The notes under the pieces are model-generated. The model had not been told where the DNA came from and did not search any database. It saw nothing but the letters and a program-made list of their open reading frames with translations. Positions 18,679-26,508 of a stretch of DNA of 64,000 nucleotides are shown here, piece after piece. A program made the position numbers and the translations under genes. The DNA is from Szabonella sp046295215 (GTDB lineage Bacteria > Pseudomonadota > Alphaproteobacteria > Rhodobacterales > Rhodobacteraceae), in contig JBKBNP010000024.1 of assembly GCA_046295215.1 (NCBI GenBank), positions 1-64,000 on the forward strand. Reading direction: 5' to 3'. The first letter of the stretch is position 1. Each line of letters starts with the position of its first letter.

Positions 18679-19599
18679 TCAGTTCGGCGCGTAGCCGTGG
18701 TCCTGCGCCCAGACATACCAGTTGTCCACGACCGTGCCTGTCAGCAGGATGCCGATACCGCCCGTAAGCGTCGTCAGCACCGCAAACCACCAGGCCCAAC
18801 GGTGGATCCCTTCCATCGTGGCGTTGAAACCCATGGTCCAGCGCCAGAACAGCGCCGCGCGTTCCGAGGCGGTGCCCCGGTCGACGATCTGTTCCAGTTC
18901 CCGGTCGCCGCCCAGACGGGAGACGGCAAGGATGGTCGCCCCGTGCATCGCGAAAAGCAGCGCCGAACCGTAGAGGAAGGCGATGGAAAGCGCGTGGAAC
19001 GGGTTGTAGAACAGGTTGCCATAGGTGAGCGAAAACAGGTTGGTCCAGTCCAGATGGGTGAAGATGCCGTAGGGCACCGCCTCGGACCAGCTTCCCATCA
19101 TCACCGGGCGGATGAGGCCCAGAACGAGGAACAGCCAGATGGCAGAGGCAAAGGCCCAGGCCACATGCTTGCCCATGCCGAGCGCCTCTGCCCGCAGATA
19201 GGTGCGGACCCACCAGGTCATCACCGAGATCAGCAGGAAGAAGGAGGCGATCAGGAAATAGCCCCCCTGCGCCAGCGGCGGAAAGCGCAGGCCCCATTCC
19301 GGCCCCGGCGGATCGAGCGAGAGCCAGAAGAGATCCCGCAGGAACACCGCCGGGTTGAACCCGGCCTGATACCAGAACCAGCCGCCCACCATCAGGAACC
19401 AGATGGCCCCCGTGGCCAGCGAGATGACCCCCATGGTCCCCAGATAGATCGGCCCGAGCTGCGCATTGCCGAACCAGCCCGCAAGGGTCGAGAAGCTGGC
19501 TCCTCGGGTGCGGTTGTCGAGTTCGACCCCTTCCACCATGCCCATTTCAGGGGCGGCGCGGACCTGCACCTGGGTAAAGATGTTTTGATACTCAGCCAT
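18679..19599 (-). CDS. pufM: Photosynthetic reaction centre M subunit
   Basis: 306 residues, five transmembrane helices. Special-pair ligand His in FYNPFHALSIAFLYG, the Tyr of the same helix (equivalent of TyrM210), the iron ligands His in FAMHGATILA and in GIHRWAWW, and the Glu in the ELEQIVDRGTASERAALFWRW connecting helix are all present. The subunit holds half of the bacteriochlorophyll/bacteriopheophytin set and QA. The start at 19599 overlaps the end of pufL by 8 bp, as in other puf operons. Confidence 0.97.
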   Translation of the reverse strand: MAEYQNIFTQVQVRAAPEMGMVEGVELDNRTRGASFSTLAGWFGNAQLGPIYLGTMGVISLATGAIWFLMVGGWFWYQAGFNPAVFLRDLFWLSLDPPGPEWGLRFPPLAQGGYFLIASFFLLISVMTWWVRTYLRAEALGMGKHVAWAFASAIWLFLVLGLIRPVMMGSWSEAVPYGIFTHLDWTNLFSLTYGNLFYNPFHALSIAFLYGSALLFAMHGATILAVSRLGGDRELEQIVDRGTASERAALFWRWTMGFNATMEGIHRWAWWFAVLTTLTGGIGILLTGTVVDNWYVWAQDHGYAPN

Positions 19600-20440
19600 T
19601 GACGCCTCCCTCGATACCGGCCCACCAGGGCAGTTGCAGCCACCAGTCCCACCAGACAACCCATTGGTCGAACCAGATCGTGCCGGAAATCAGGATGCAG
19701 ATGGCCGACCAGAACCCGGCATTGAGCGCCAGAAGCAGCCCCAGACGGTGGATCCCCAGCGTGCCGACCGAATAGCCGATCAGGTCGCGGAAGAAGGTGT
19801 CCTCGTGGTCGGGCGTTTTCATCAGTTGACCCTTGGGCGGATTGGCCGCCGAGAGGATCAGCGCCCCGTGCAGCGCCAGCGCCAGACAGGTCGTGAAGAA
19901 GAAGCTGACCGCGATCATATGCGCGGGATTGTAGTGGAAATTCCCGTAGGTATAGCCGGTGTTGCTGACCCAATCGAGATGCGTCCAGATGCCATAGGGA
20001 AAGGCATAGCCCCAGGCCCCCATCAGCACCGGCCGGATCAGAACGAGGCTCAGATAGGCGAAGATCGCCACGCCGAAGGCAAAGGGCACATGCAGCCCGA
20101 TGCCCAGCTTGCGCGCGATTTCAACCTCGCGCAGCGCCCAGGAAATGAACGCCCCCGTCGCGCAGATCGTGATGATCTGCCAGAGGCCACCCTCGCGCAG
20201 CGGCGCTGCGGAAAGCCCCAGTTCGATGGCCGGCGGATTGATCGAGATGAGCCAGGGATTCCAGGTTCCCTGCAACACCGCGCCGTAAAGGATCAGGATG
20301 GTTCCAAGCGCCGCGAAAAAGAAGGTCGTGACGCCAAAGAAGCCGACGTAGAAAGGGCCGACCCAGAAGTCGAACAGGTTCCCGCCGACCAGCGTGCCAC
20401 CCGGCACGCGGTATTTTCGTTCGAAGCTGAGCAAGGCCAT
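19592..20440 (-). CDS. pufL: Photosynthetic reaction centre L subunit
   Basis: 282 residues, five transmembrane helices, the standard length. Key ligands are in place: His of HYNPAHMIAVSFFF (special pair, with the Phe equivalent of L181), His of LALALHGALILSAANP and His of SVGTLGIHRLG (iron and QB). The C-terminus TIWFDQWVVWWDWWLQLPWW matches the family. It starts after GGGGAGAAGAAG, with a small CCTGT/ACAGG hairpin (20452-20465) just upstream, and is separated from pufA by 168 bp containing a stable stem-loop. Confidence 0.97.
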   Translation of the reverse strand: MALLSFERKYRVPGGTLVGGNLFDFWVGPFYVGFFGVTTFFFAALGTILILYGAVLQGTWNPWLISINPPAIELGLSAAPLREGGLWQIITICATGAFISWALREVEIARKLGIGLHVPFAFGVAIFAYLSLVLIRPVLMGAWGYAFPYGIWTHLDWVSNTGYTYGNFHYNPAHMIAVSFFFTTCLALALHGALILSAANPPKGQLMKTPDHEDTFFRDLIGYSVGTLGIHRLGLLLALNAGFWSAICILISGTIWFDQWVVWWDWWLQLPWWAGIEGGVNG

Positions 20441-20562
20441 GCTTCTTCTCCCCTGTCCCGACAGGCCGCCGGGTCAGCCAATCGGCGTGCCTCGGTTCCC
20501 GTCCATGGAAGTTCAAATGTTGCGATCTGCCCCGACCGGACACGCGCCGCCGGGGAAGGTTT

Positions 20563-20596
20563 GCCGCGGGCAATCCGGTGAAGGAATGCCCGCAGC
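20563..20596 (-). promoter_or_regulatory. pufBA-pufL intercistronic mRNA stem-loop
   Basis: On the minus strand a 14-bp stem with one mismatch and one G-U pair (arms 20583-20596 and 20563-20576) encloses a 6-nt loop, 12 nt after the pufA stop. In Rhodobacter such hairpins protect the pufBA segment from 3' decay and partly terminate transcription, giving more LH1 than reaction centre; the same role is inferred here. Confidence 0.8.
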
Positions 20597-20608
20597 CTGG
20601 GTCGCCCC

Positions 20609-20782
20609 TTAGTTGGCCGACACGCGGTTGTATTTTTCCGCGGAAATGTCGAGCCAGTTGTAGCTGGGGGTGCTGAGCAGGACGAGATGGATCATCGCTG
20701 CGAGCAGGAAGAGGAAAACCCCCTGCGCCACGAACACGCGGCGCGGATCGAAAATCAGCCAGATCTTGTAGAACTTGGACAT
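20609..20782 (-). CDS. pufA: Light-harvesting LH1 alpha polypeptide
   Basis: 57 residues. A short cytoplasmic N-terminus (MSKFYKIWLIFDPRRVFVAQG) leads into one transmembrane helix with the bacteriochlorophyll ligand His in FLLAAMIHLVLLST (A-x-x-x-H), then a C-terminal extension of about 20 residues that includes the Trp of SYNWLDI. It pairs with the beta chain in the ring around the reaction centre. The start at 20782 follows GAGGGGGATCG. The gap to pufB is 13 bp. Confidence 0.95.
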   Translation of the reverse strand: MSKFYKIWLIFDPRRVFVAQGVFLFLLAAMIHLVLLSTPSYNWLDISAEKYNRVSAN

Positions 20783-20795
20783 TTTTCGATCCCCC

Positions 20796-20945
20796 TCAGA
20801 ACCACGGACGCCAGATGAACACCGCCAGATGGGCGACAACGGCTACGGCTGAAAACAGCCAGAGCCCGCTCATGTAGACGGAGTGCAATTCTTGCGCCTG
20901 TTGGTCGGTCAGACCTGTGAAACTCAGGTCACTTCTATCAGCCAT
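20796..20945 (-). CDS. pufB: Light-harvesting LH1 beta polypeptide
   Basis: 49 residues: a polar N-terminus (MADRSDLSFTGLTDQQAQELHSVYMSG) with the first conserved His, then one transmembrane helix carrying the bacteriochlorophyll ligand His in AVVAHLAVFIWRPWF, ending in the conserved RPWF. GGAGG lies 5 bp before the ATG at 20945. Between pufQ and pufB there are 120 bp with small potential hairpins (CCCGA/TCGGG and GGCCG/CGGCC) that may shape the 5' end of processed pufBA mRNA. Confidence 0.95.
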   Translation of the reverse strand: MADRSDLSFTGLTDQQAQELHSVYMSGLWLFSAVAVVAHLAVFIWRPWF

Positions 20946-21065
20946 GCTATCCTCCGGATCGTAAGACTGAGGCCGCGTTCCCCACGGCCGGGGTTGTCGA
21001 ACGGGCAAGACACCCGGTCGAAATCCACTCCCGATGATTCGGGAAAGGAATGTCGGTCCGGGCTG

Positions 21066-21284
21066 TCACGCCCGGAAAATCATCGGCGTGATCGCCCGCG
21101 CCTCGGCCTTCGCCCGGGCCCAGGGGGCCGGACGGTCCTCTTGGCCCATGGCGGTGCGAAGCACCCAGACCAGAGCCGCGATCGGCAGGGCCGCCGCAAA
21201 GATCAGCGCGAAGTAGAGCGCGTATTCGATCCGACCCGCGCGCTGCACCGACCCTTTCGGGATGTTGACGCTGTATTCGCTCAT
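21066..21284 (-). CDS. pufQ: PufQ, bacteriochlorophyll synthesis accessory protein
   Basis: 72 residues with one transmembrane helix (about residues 21-43, EYALYFALIFAAALPIAALVWVL) and the family tail WARAKAEARAITPMIFRA, which resembles the ITPEIF ending of known PufQ. PufQ is needed for normal bacteriochlorophyll formation in R. capsulatus, perhaps as a carrier. Its start overlaps the bchZ stop (ATGA), so it is translationally linked to bchZ and forms the junction between the bch and puf parts of the superoperon. Confidence 0.9.
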   Translation of the reverse strand: MSEYSVNIPKGSVQRAGRIEYALYFALIFAAALPIAALVWVLRTAMGQEDRPAPWARAKAEARAITPMIFRA

Positions 21285-22756
21285 CTCGCTTCTCCCTTGT
21301 CTGTCATTCCCTGGTCGCCCCGAAGGGCAAGCACTGTTTCCCTGACCACCCGCTCCGCCCCTTGATCGAGGGCGGATTTCTCTGCCGCGTCGCGCAGGCT
21401 GCGCGCCGCCGAAATGCGGGTGAGGACGGGGTGTTCGCCTACAATTCTGTCAAGTTCGGCCTGCGCATCGGCATCCCACGGAAAATCGCGGCGCAAGGTC
21501 GTGGGGGTGGAGGCGGCACTGTCCATGTCCGTGCCCAGCGGCAGGATGTGGAACAGCGCATCGAAGAGCCCGTTGCAGACCTCCTGCAACAGCCAGACGG
21601 CCCCTGCATAGCCCATGGCAGGCGTGCCCGTGGCCCGGCGGATCGCGGCGCCGGGAAAGGACGCGGCCAGAAAGGTCGGCTGCGGGCCATGGCCCCGGCC
21701 AAGCTCGGCCAGATACATCTTTTCGTTGATCGACCCCATCAGGATCAGCGGCCGGTGCTGGCGGATCAGTCCGCGCACAGCCTCGTTATTGGTTTTCTTG
21801 CCCGCCACCCGCGCCACGGCAAAGGCGCAAGGCAGGCCCAGATCGCCCTCCAGATAGTGCCGGATGCCGCGCGCATAGGTTTCATTCGCGACGATGCCGA
21901 AACTGGCCGTGGCAAAGAAATCCTGCGTGACAGAGCGCCACAGATCCCAGACGGGTTTCAGCGTCGAATGCTTTTCCTGCTCGATGAAGGGTTCGGGATC
22001 AAGGCCCAGAAGATCGCCCAGCTTGCGCAGGAACAATGTGGTGGACTCCATCCCGATCGGTGCCTGCAGATAGGGTTTGCCCAGAACTTCGGCGAGGCCG
22101 CGCCCGAATTCGCGATACATGCAGATGTTGACATCGGCATTCACGAGGTTGCGCATTTCGGCCAGATGCGCGCCAAGCGGCATGACCATATTGATCTCGG
22201 CCCCGATTCCTTCGACCAGACGACGCATCTCGTGCAGGTCGGAGGCCATGTTGAACACGCCATACATCGGCCCGAGGATATTGACGCGGGGCTTTGCACC
22301 GTCGGCGCGTTTGGCCTCGGGCGGCATCCGGCCCTTGGTCTGGCCGAATTCGGTGAATATCCAGGTCATCGCGCGGTCGGCGCATTGCCATTGATCCTCG
22401 TCGATGGTGCGCGGCAGGAACCTCTGGATATTGGTGCCTTGCGGGGTAACCCCGCCACCGATCATCTCAGCAATGGAGCCGGTGACGACCACCGCAGGCA
22501 GCGCCGGGTCAAGCGTTTTCCAAGCCCGCGCCATGGATTCCTCGGTGCCCGAGGACATCTCACCCTCACCAAGGCCGGTCACGACGATGGGCAGTTCATG
22601 CGGCGGAAGCGCGTCGGTGTAATGCAGGACAGATGTGACCGGCAGGTTCTCGCAGCCCACGGGGCCATCGATCACCACCTGCAGGCCCTTGACGGCGCAG
22701 AAGGCATAGATCGCCCCCCAATAGCCACCTGCCCGGTCATGATCCTGAATAAGCAT
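21281..22756 (-). CDS. bchZ: Chlorophyllide a reductase subunit Z
   Basis: 491 residues, NifK-like. With BchY it forms the catalytic component of chlorophyllide a oxidoreductase, which reduces ring B of (hydroxyethyl)chlorophyllide to the bacteriochlorin. Near the N-terminus the VIDGPVGCENLP cysteine and the TGLGEGEMSSGTEES region are conserved cluster or interface elements. The start at 22756 overlaps the bchY stop by one base and its stop overlaps pufQ. Confidence 0.95.
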   Translation of the reverse strand: MLIQDHDRAGGYWGAIYAFCAVKGLQVVIDGPVGCENLPVTSVLHYTDALPPHELPIVVTGLGEGEMSSGTEESMARAWKTLDPALPAVVVTGSIAEMIGGGVTPQGTNIQRFLPRTIDEDQWQCADRAMTWIFTEFGQTKGRMPPEAKRADGAKPRVNILGPMYGVFNMASDLHEMRRLVEGIGAEINMVMPLGAHLAEMRNLVNADVNICMYREFGRGLAEVLGKPYLQAPIGMESTTLFLRKLGDLLGLDPEPFIEQEKHSTLKPVWDLWRSVTQDFFATASFGIVANETYARGIRHYLEGDLGLPCAFAVARVAGKKTNNEAVRGLIRQHRPLILMGSINEKMYLAELGRGHGPQPTFLAASFPGAAIRRATGTPAMGYAGAVWLLQEVCNGLFDALFHILPLGTDMDSAASTPTTLRRDFPWDADAQAELDRIVGEHPVLTRISAARSLRDAAEKSALDQGAERVVRETVLALRGDQGMTDKGEAR

Positions 22757-24321
22757 CAGATCATCTCCGAGGCTTTGGCGGCTTTCGCGGCCTTGTCGAG
22801 CTTCTTCTGGTGGATGGCGCGGAAATCGGGGCGCAGGTTCGGCGCGCCTTCCCAGATCCCGGCGGTATCGCCTGTGCCCACACCATCAAAAAAGGCTTTC
22901 ATGCCCTCCATCCGGGTCTTGCCCGCTATGGCTGCATTGACCACCTGCCCGAGCGACCCCGCACCCGCAGGCCCCATCATGGGCCGCGCAGAAATGAGGT
23001 TGGTGAAGTAAAGCGCAGGCAGCGCCATCTCCTTGGCTTTCTGCACCACCGGCGTGGTGCCGATGGCCAGATCCGGGCGGAAAAACTCCATCGCGGCCAG
23101 ATCATCCTCAAGACTTGCACGGAATTTGACCTGCACGCCTTTGGCAGCCAGCCATTCGGCATCGGCCAGTGACCAGGGCGATTTCGCGCAGGCCGTGCCG
23201 ACATAGGGAACCTCGGCACCGCTTTCGATCAGAAGGCGCGCGACCAGCAGTTCCGAGCCTTCATAGCCCGACAGCGTGATGCGGCCCTTGATCGGGGCGG
23301 CGGCCAGCGCACCCTTGATCGCGGGCAGGAATGCGTTTTGGGCTGCGGCAATCTTTTCGGCTGAAATACCATAGGCCTCACCGATGTTCTTCAACCAATC
23401 CGCCGTGCCGTCATGGCCGACCGGGGCCGAGCCGACAATGGGCCGGCCTGCGGCCTGAAACTCACGCACAGAAGCGGTGTAAAAGGGATGGATCGCGGCA
23501 CAGACGGCGGAATCGAGCGCCGCGTAAAGCTCACGCCACTCCCGGCAGGGAACGACCGGACCGGCGGCAAGGCCCATGGGGGCCAGCATCGCGCCGATCA
23601 TCATCGGGTCAGCGGGAAACATCTCGCCCAACAGCGCCACGGTCGGGCGGTCGGCGCGGCCGGATGCGGGGGCCGCCACCGGGCCTGCCTCGATCTCGGC
23701 CCGGGCATAGGCGAGCATCGCGCCCGCCAGCACGTCCTTGGCCTCGGCATGGGTCGGGATGCCAAAGCCCGGCACGTCGATGCCGATGATCCGCACCCCG
23801 TTGATTTCTTTCGGCAACAGCCGCAGCGGCACGCCGCTGGCTGTCGGCACGCAGAGGTTCGTGACCACCACCGCGTCATAGCGGGCGGGATCGGCCAGTT
23901 CATGCACCGAATCGCGGATGTCCTCGAAGAGTTTGCCGGTCACAAGCGTTTCGGAATTGAAGGGCACATAGCCGACCGAACGGCGCGCACCGTAGAAATG
24001 CGACACGAAGGTCAGGCCATAGACGCAGCAGGCCGACCCGGACAAAACGGTGGCCACACGGCGCATCCGAAGGCCAACGCGAAGGGATCCGAAAGCGGGG
24101 CACATGCTTTGCGGTTTGTCATGCGGGCCCTTGGGATAGTCGGCGGCAAAACGGTCAAGGAGTTCTGATTGGCCCGCCTCGCGCGCGGCCTGTTCAAGCG
24201 TGGCACCGGAATGACAGCCCAAGCCATCAACCGATCCTGCCACGGGTTCGGGCAGATCCTGCGCCATCACCGGGGTCAGGGCGGCAGTGCCTGCCGCATC
24301 ATATCCGACCTCACGCTTCAA
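22756..24321 (-). CDS. bchY: Chlorophyllide a reductase subunit Y
   Basis: About 521 residues if the TTG at 24321 is the start. NifD-like subunit of chlorophyllide a reductase. The cluster cysteines occur in PQSMCPAFGSLRVG, LSGSACCVYGL and VVTNLCVPTASG, as expected. There is no ATG or GTG in frame between the preceding stop and 24321; the first ATG is at 24267 (MAQDLPEPVAG). Either start leaves the conserved core intact; the TTG is preceded by an AAGGGGG purine run, the ATG by none. A 25-codon mini-ORF from the end of bchX stops at a TGA overlapping this TTG, suggesting coupled translation. Confidence 0.93.
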   Translation of the reverse strand: MKREVGYDAAGTAALTPVMAQDLPEPVAGSVDGLGCHSGATLEQAAREAGQSELLDRFAADYPKGPHDKPQSMCPAFGSLRVGLRMRRVATVLSGSACCVYGLTFVSHFYGARRSVGYVPFNSETLVTGKLFEDIRDSVHELADPARYDAVVVTNLCVPTASGVPLRLLPKEINGVRIIGIDVPGFGIPTHAEAKDVLAGAMLAYARAEIEAGPVAAPASGRADRPTVALLGEMFPADPMMIGAMLAPMGLAAGPVVPCREWRELYAALDSAVCAAIHPFYTASVREFQAAGRPIVGSAPVGHDGTADWLKNIGEAYGISAEKIAAAQNAFLPAIKGALAAAPIKGRITLSGYEGSELLVARLLIESGAEVPYVGTACAKSPWSLADAEWLAAKGVQVKFRASLEDDLAAMEFFRPDLAIGTTPVVQKAKEMALPALYFTNLISARPMMGPAGAGSLGQVVNAAIAGKTRMEGMKAFFDGVGTGDTAGIWEGAPNLRPDFRAIHQKKLDKAAKAAKASEMI

Positions 24322-24395
24322 CGAACTGCCCCCTTGCCTGAGGAAAGCCGCGCAAGGGCCTGATCGAGTTGGGAAAGGCGGTCAAGATCAAGCAT
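24318..24395 (-). CDS. 25-codon mini-ORF between bchX and bchY (possible coupling leader)
   Basis: It starts with an ATG that overlaps the last codon of bchX and reads MLDLDRLSQLDQALARLSSG..., a leucine-rich amphipathic pattern, ending in TGA that overlaps the TTG start of bchY in the form TTGA. It fills the whole bchX-bchY gap. It may carry ribosomes from bchX to bchY. It has no family I recognise and could be chance. Confidence 0.35.
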   Translation of the reverse strand: MLDLDRLSQLDQALARLSSGKGAVR

Positions 24396-25389
24396 GGTCA
24401 TACACCACTTCCAATGATGCTTTCACCACGGCGTTCTTGCCGCGCATATCGGCGTCAGTCGCCGGGGTGAGGACAAAATCCGCGCCCGTCGCTTCGGCCG
24501 AAAAGAGGCCGAGCAACCCATCCTGGGTCAGCGGCGCTGGACGCACCGGCGGGGCAATGGCGACCGCCTCGGCCAGTTCGGCAAAGAGGCTGCCCCATTG
24601 GCTTTCATAGCTGCCGACGATCTGGTAATTCGCGGATTTCTTGCGCAGATCATCGTCCTGCGGGATCGCGGCCAGAACCGGGATCTTGACGGATTCCGCA
24701 AAGGCCGCCGCCTCACCGGTGCCGTCATCCTTGTTGATGACCAGCCCCGCGATGCCGACATTGCCGCCCAGCTTGCGGAAATATTCCACGGCCGAGCAGA
24801 CATTGTTGGCCACATAGAGCGATTGCAGATCGTTGGAGGCGACGAGGATCACCTTCTGCGCCATGTCGCGGGCAATCGGCAGGCCGAAGCCACCGCAGAC
24901 CACATCGCCGAGGAAATCCAACAGGACATAATCGAAGTCCCAGTCATGGAACCCAAGTTTTTCAAGGAGTTCAAAGCCGTGGATGATGCCGCGACCGCCG
25001 CAGCCCCGCCCCACTTCCGGCCCGCCCAGTTCCATCGCGAACACGCCGCCGCGCTTGAAACAGACATCGCCGATGGCAACCTCTTCCCCGGCAAGCTTCT
25101 TGCGGGTGGAGGTTTCGATGATCGTCGGGCAGGCCTTGCCGCCAAACAGCAGGCTCGTGGTGTCGGATTTCGGGTCACAGCCGATCAACAGCACCCGCTT
25201 GCCCATTTCCGCCATCATGTGACTGAGATTGGCCAGCGTGAAGCTCTTGCCGATGCCGCCCTTGCCGTAGATCGCGATGATCTGGGTTTTCTTGGTGGGC
25301 GCGCCTTGCGGGACCTCCAGCGTGGGCTCCTCACTCGCCTCTGCCCTGAGCCGCGCATCGAAATCCTTGAGGTTCGGCACTTCGGTCAT
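24388..25389 (-). CDS. bchX: Chlorophyllide a reductase iron protein subunit X
   Basis: 333 residues, NifH-like ATPase that delivers electrons to BchYZ. The P-loop IYGKGGIGKSFTLANL lies near residues 34-50, the switch CDPKSDTTSLLFGG follows, and the two cysteines that bridge the 4Fe-4S cluster between subunits are in VGRGCGGRGIIHG and LGDVVCGGFGLP. The ~30-residue N-terminal extension before the P-loop is usual for BchX. Its start overlaps the bchC stop by one base. Confidence 0.96.
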   Translation of the reverse strand: MTEVPNLKDFDARLRAEASEEPTLEVPQGAPTKKTQIIAIYGKGGIGKSFTLANLSHMMAEMGKRVLLIGCDPKSDTTSLLFGGKACPTIIETSTRKKLAGEEVAIGDVCFKRGGVFAMELGGPEVGRGCGGRGIIHGFELLEKLGFHDWDFDYVLLDFLGDVVCGGFGLPIARDMAQKVILVASNDLQSLYVANNVCSAVEYFRKLGGNVGIAGLVINKDDGTGEAAAFAESVKIPVLAAIPQDDDLRKKSANYQIVGSYESQWGSLFAELAEAVAIAPPVRPAPLTQDGLLGLFSAEATGADFVLTPATDADMRGKNAVVKASLEVVYDHA

Positions 25390-26339
25390 CAGTTGCTCCA
25401 GTCCAGTATCATTTTAAGGCAGTCGGGGTTTGTGAAAGCCGTCTCGTAAGCCTCTGCGGCAGAACGGCAATCAGCGCGGTGCGTAATCAGTTCGGCAAGG
25501 CTCAGCGCGCCGCTTTCGACAAGGGTGCGGGTGGCGGTCATGTCGGAGGGCGTCCATTCGGCGGCGATGCGCAGACGGGCCTCCTTCATGAAGGCGGGGG
25601 GAAAGGCGAATTGCACGGGTTCAGTGTAAAACCCTGCAAGAACCACCTCGCCGCCGCGCGCCAGACGTGAGATCAGCGTATCGAGAAGCGCCGTATCGCC
25701 CGAGGCGTCATAGATGGCGCGGTAATCGCGGCGGGGGTCGGTTTCGGGGTCGATGACCTCATAACCTTCGGCACCGGTGCGGCGGGCCGGATTGACCTCC
25801 CAAACGGTCGGGGCCTGTCCGCCTGCGGCAATCGTCAGACGGGCCAGCAACCGGCCCAGAACACCGTGACCCACGATCAGGTCCGGCATCGTCACGTCGA
25901 ATCCGGCAAGGGCATGGCGGGCCGTGGCGGCCAGCGCCAGCAGCGCCCCTTCGGCCCCGAGGGCTGCGTCGATGCGTGTCACACGTTCCGCACCCGTCAC
26001 CAGATGGTGTGCGGCACCGCCGAACAGACCCCTGACCTGTTGGCCATCGCGCAACCCGAAGCAGTTGGCACCGGGCACGAACACCCGTTCACCCACCCGG
26101 AATCCGCTGTCTGCACCCGCCTCAACCACTTCGCCCATTGATTCGTAACCGGGAACCAGCGGATAGCCCATGCCCGGAAAGGGCGGCATCCGGCCTGACC
26201 AGAACAGCCGCTCGGTGCCCGTCGAAATGCCCGAATGTGCGATCTCGACAACGACATCCCCGGCCAGCGGTGCGCTCAGATCGATCGGTTCGACCCCGAG
26301 GTTCTGCGGTCCTGACAAGATGATGGCCGATGTCTGCAT
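25389..26339 (-). CDS. bchC: 2-desacetyl-2-hydroxyethyl bacteriochlorophyllide a dehydrogenase
   Basis: 316 residues, zinc-type alcohol dehydrogenase fold. It oxidises the C3 hydroxyethyl group to acetyl in bacteriochlorophyllide a synthesis. Recognisable parts: GISTGTERLFWSGRMPPFPGMGYPLVPGYESMGEVVEAG near residues 38-76 and the nucleotide-binding turn LIVGHGVLGRLLARL near residue 155. It is led by a promoter in which two PpsR-type palindromes overlap -35 and -10 elements, so it can be expressed separately from crtEF. Confidence 0.95.
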   Translation of the reverse strand: MQTSAIILSGPQNLGVEPIDLSAPLAGDVVVEIAHSGISTGTERLFWSGRMPPFPGMGYPLVPGYESMGEVVEAGADSGFRVGERVFVPGANCFGLRDGQQVRGLFGGAAHHLVTGAERVTRIDAALGAEGALLALAATARHALAGFDVTMPDLIVGHGVLGRLLARLTIAAGGQAPTVWEVNPARRTGAEGYEVIDPETDPRRDYRAIYDASGDTALLDTLISRLARGGEVVLAGFYTEPVQFAFPPAFMKEARLRIAAEWTPSDMTATRTLVESGALSLAELITHRADCRSAAEAYETAFTNPDCLKMILDWSN

Positions 26340-26394
26340 TGGCGGTCTGCCCCCCTGATGCCAGCACCCGCCTTGCGGAGTCGTCTGGCTTATA

Positions 26395-26438
26395 TGTAAC
26401 TTTAAACTTACATCTCATACTGTCAATCAAAATAGACA
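26395..26438 (-). promoter_or_regulatory. bchC promoter with two tandem PpsR/CrtJ operators
   Basis: TGT-N12-ACA sites at 26395-26412 and 26421-26438 are separated by 8 bp, the classical cooperative spacing. On the minus strand a TTGACA (plus 26421-26426) and a TAAAGT (plus 26399-26404), 16 bp apart, fit -35 and -10 boxes; each lies within one operator, so bound repressor would block RNA polymerase. Confidence 0.88.
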
Positions 26439-26508
26439 GTCTGCAAAAAGCAATTGCCCGAAAGTGCAGCAGATGCGTCCGGAAAGGTGACAGGATGCGC
26501 GGGTGTCG

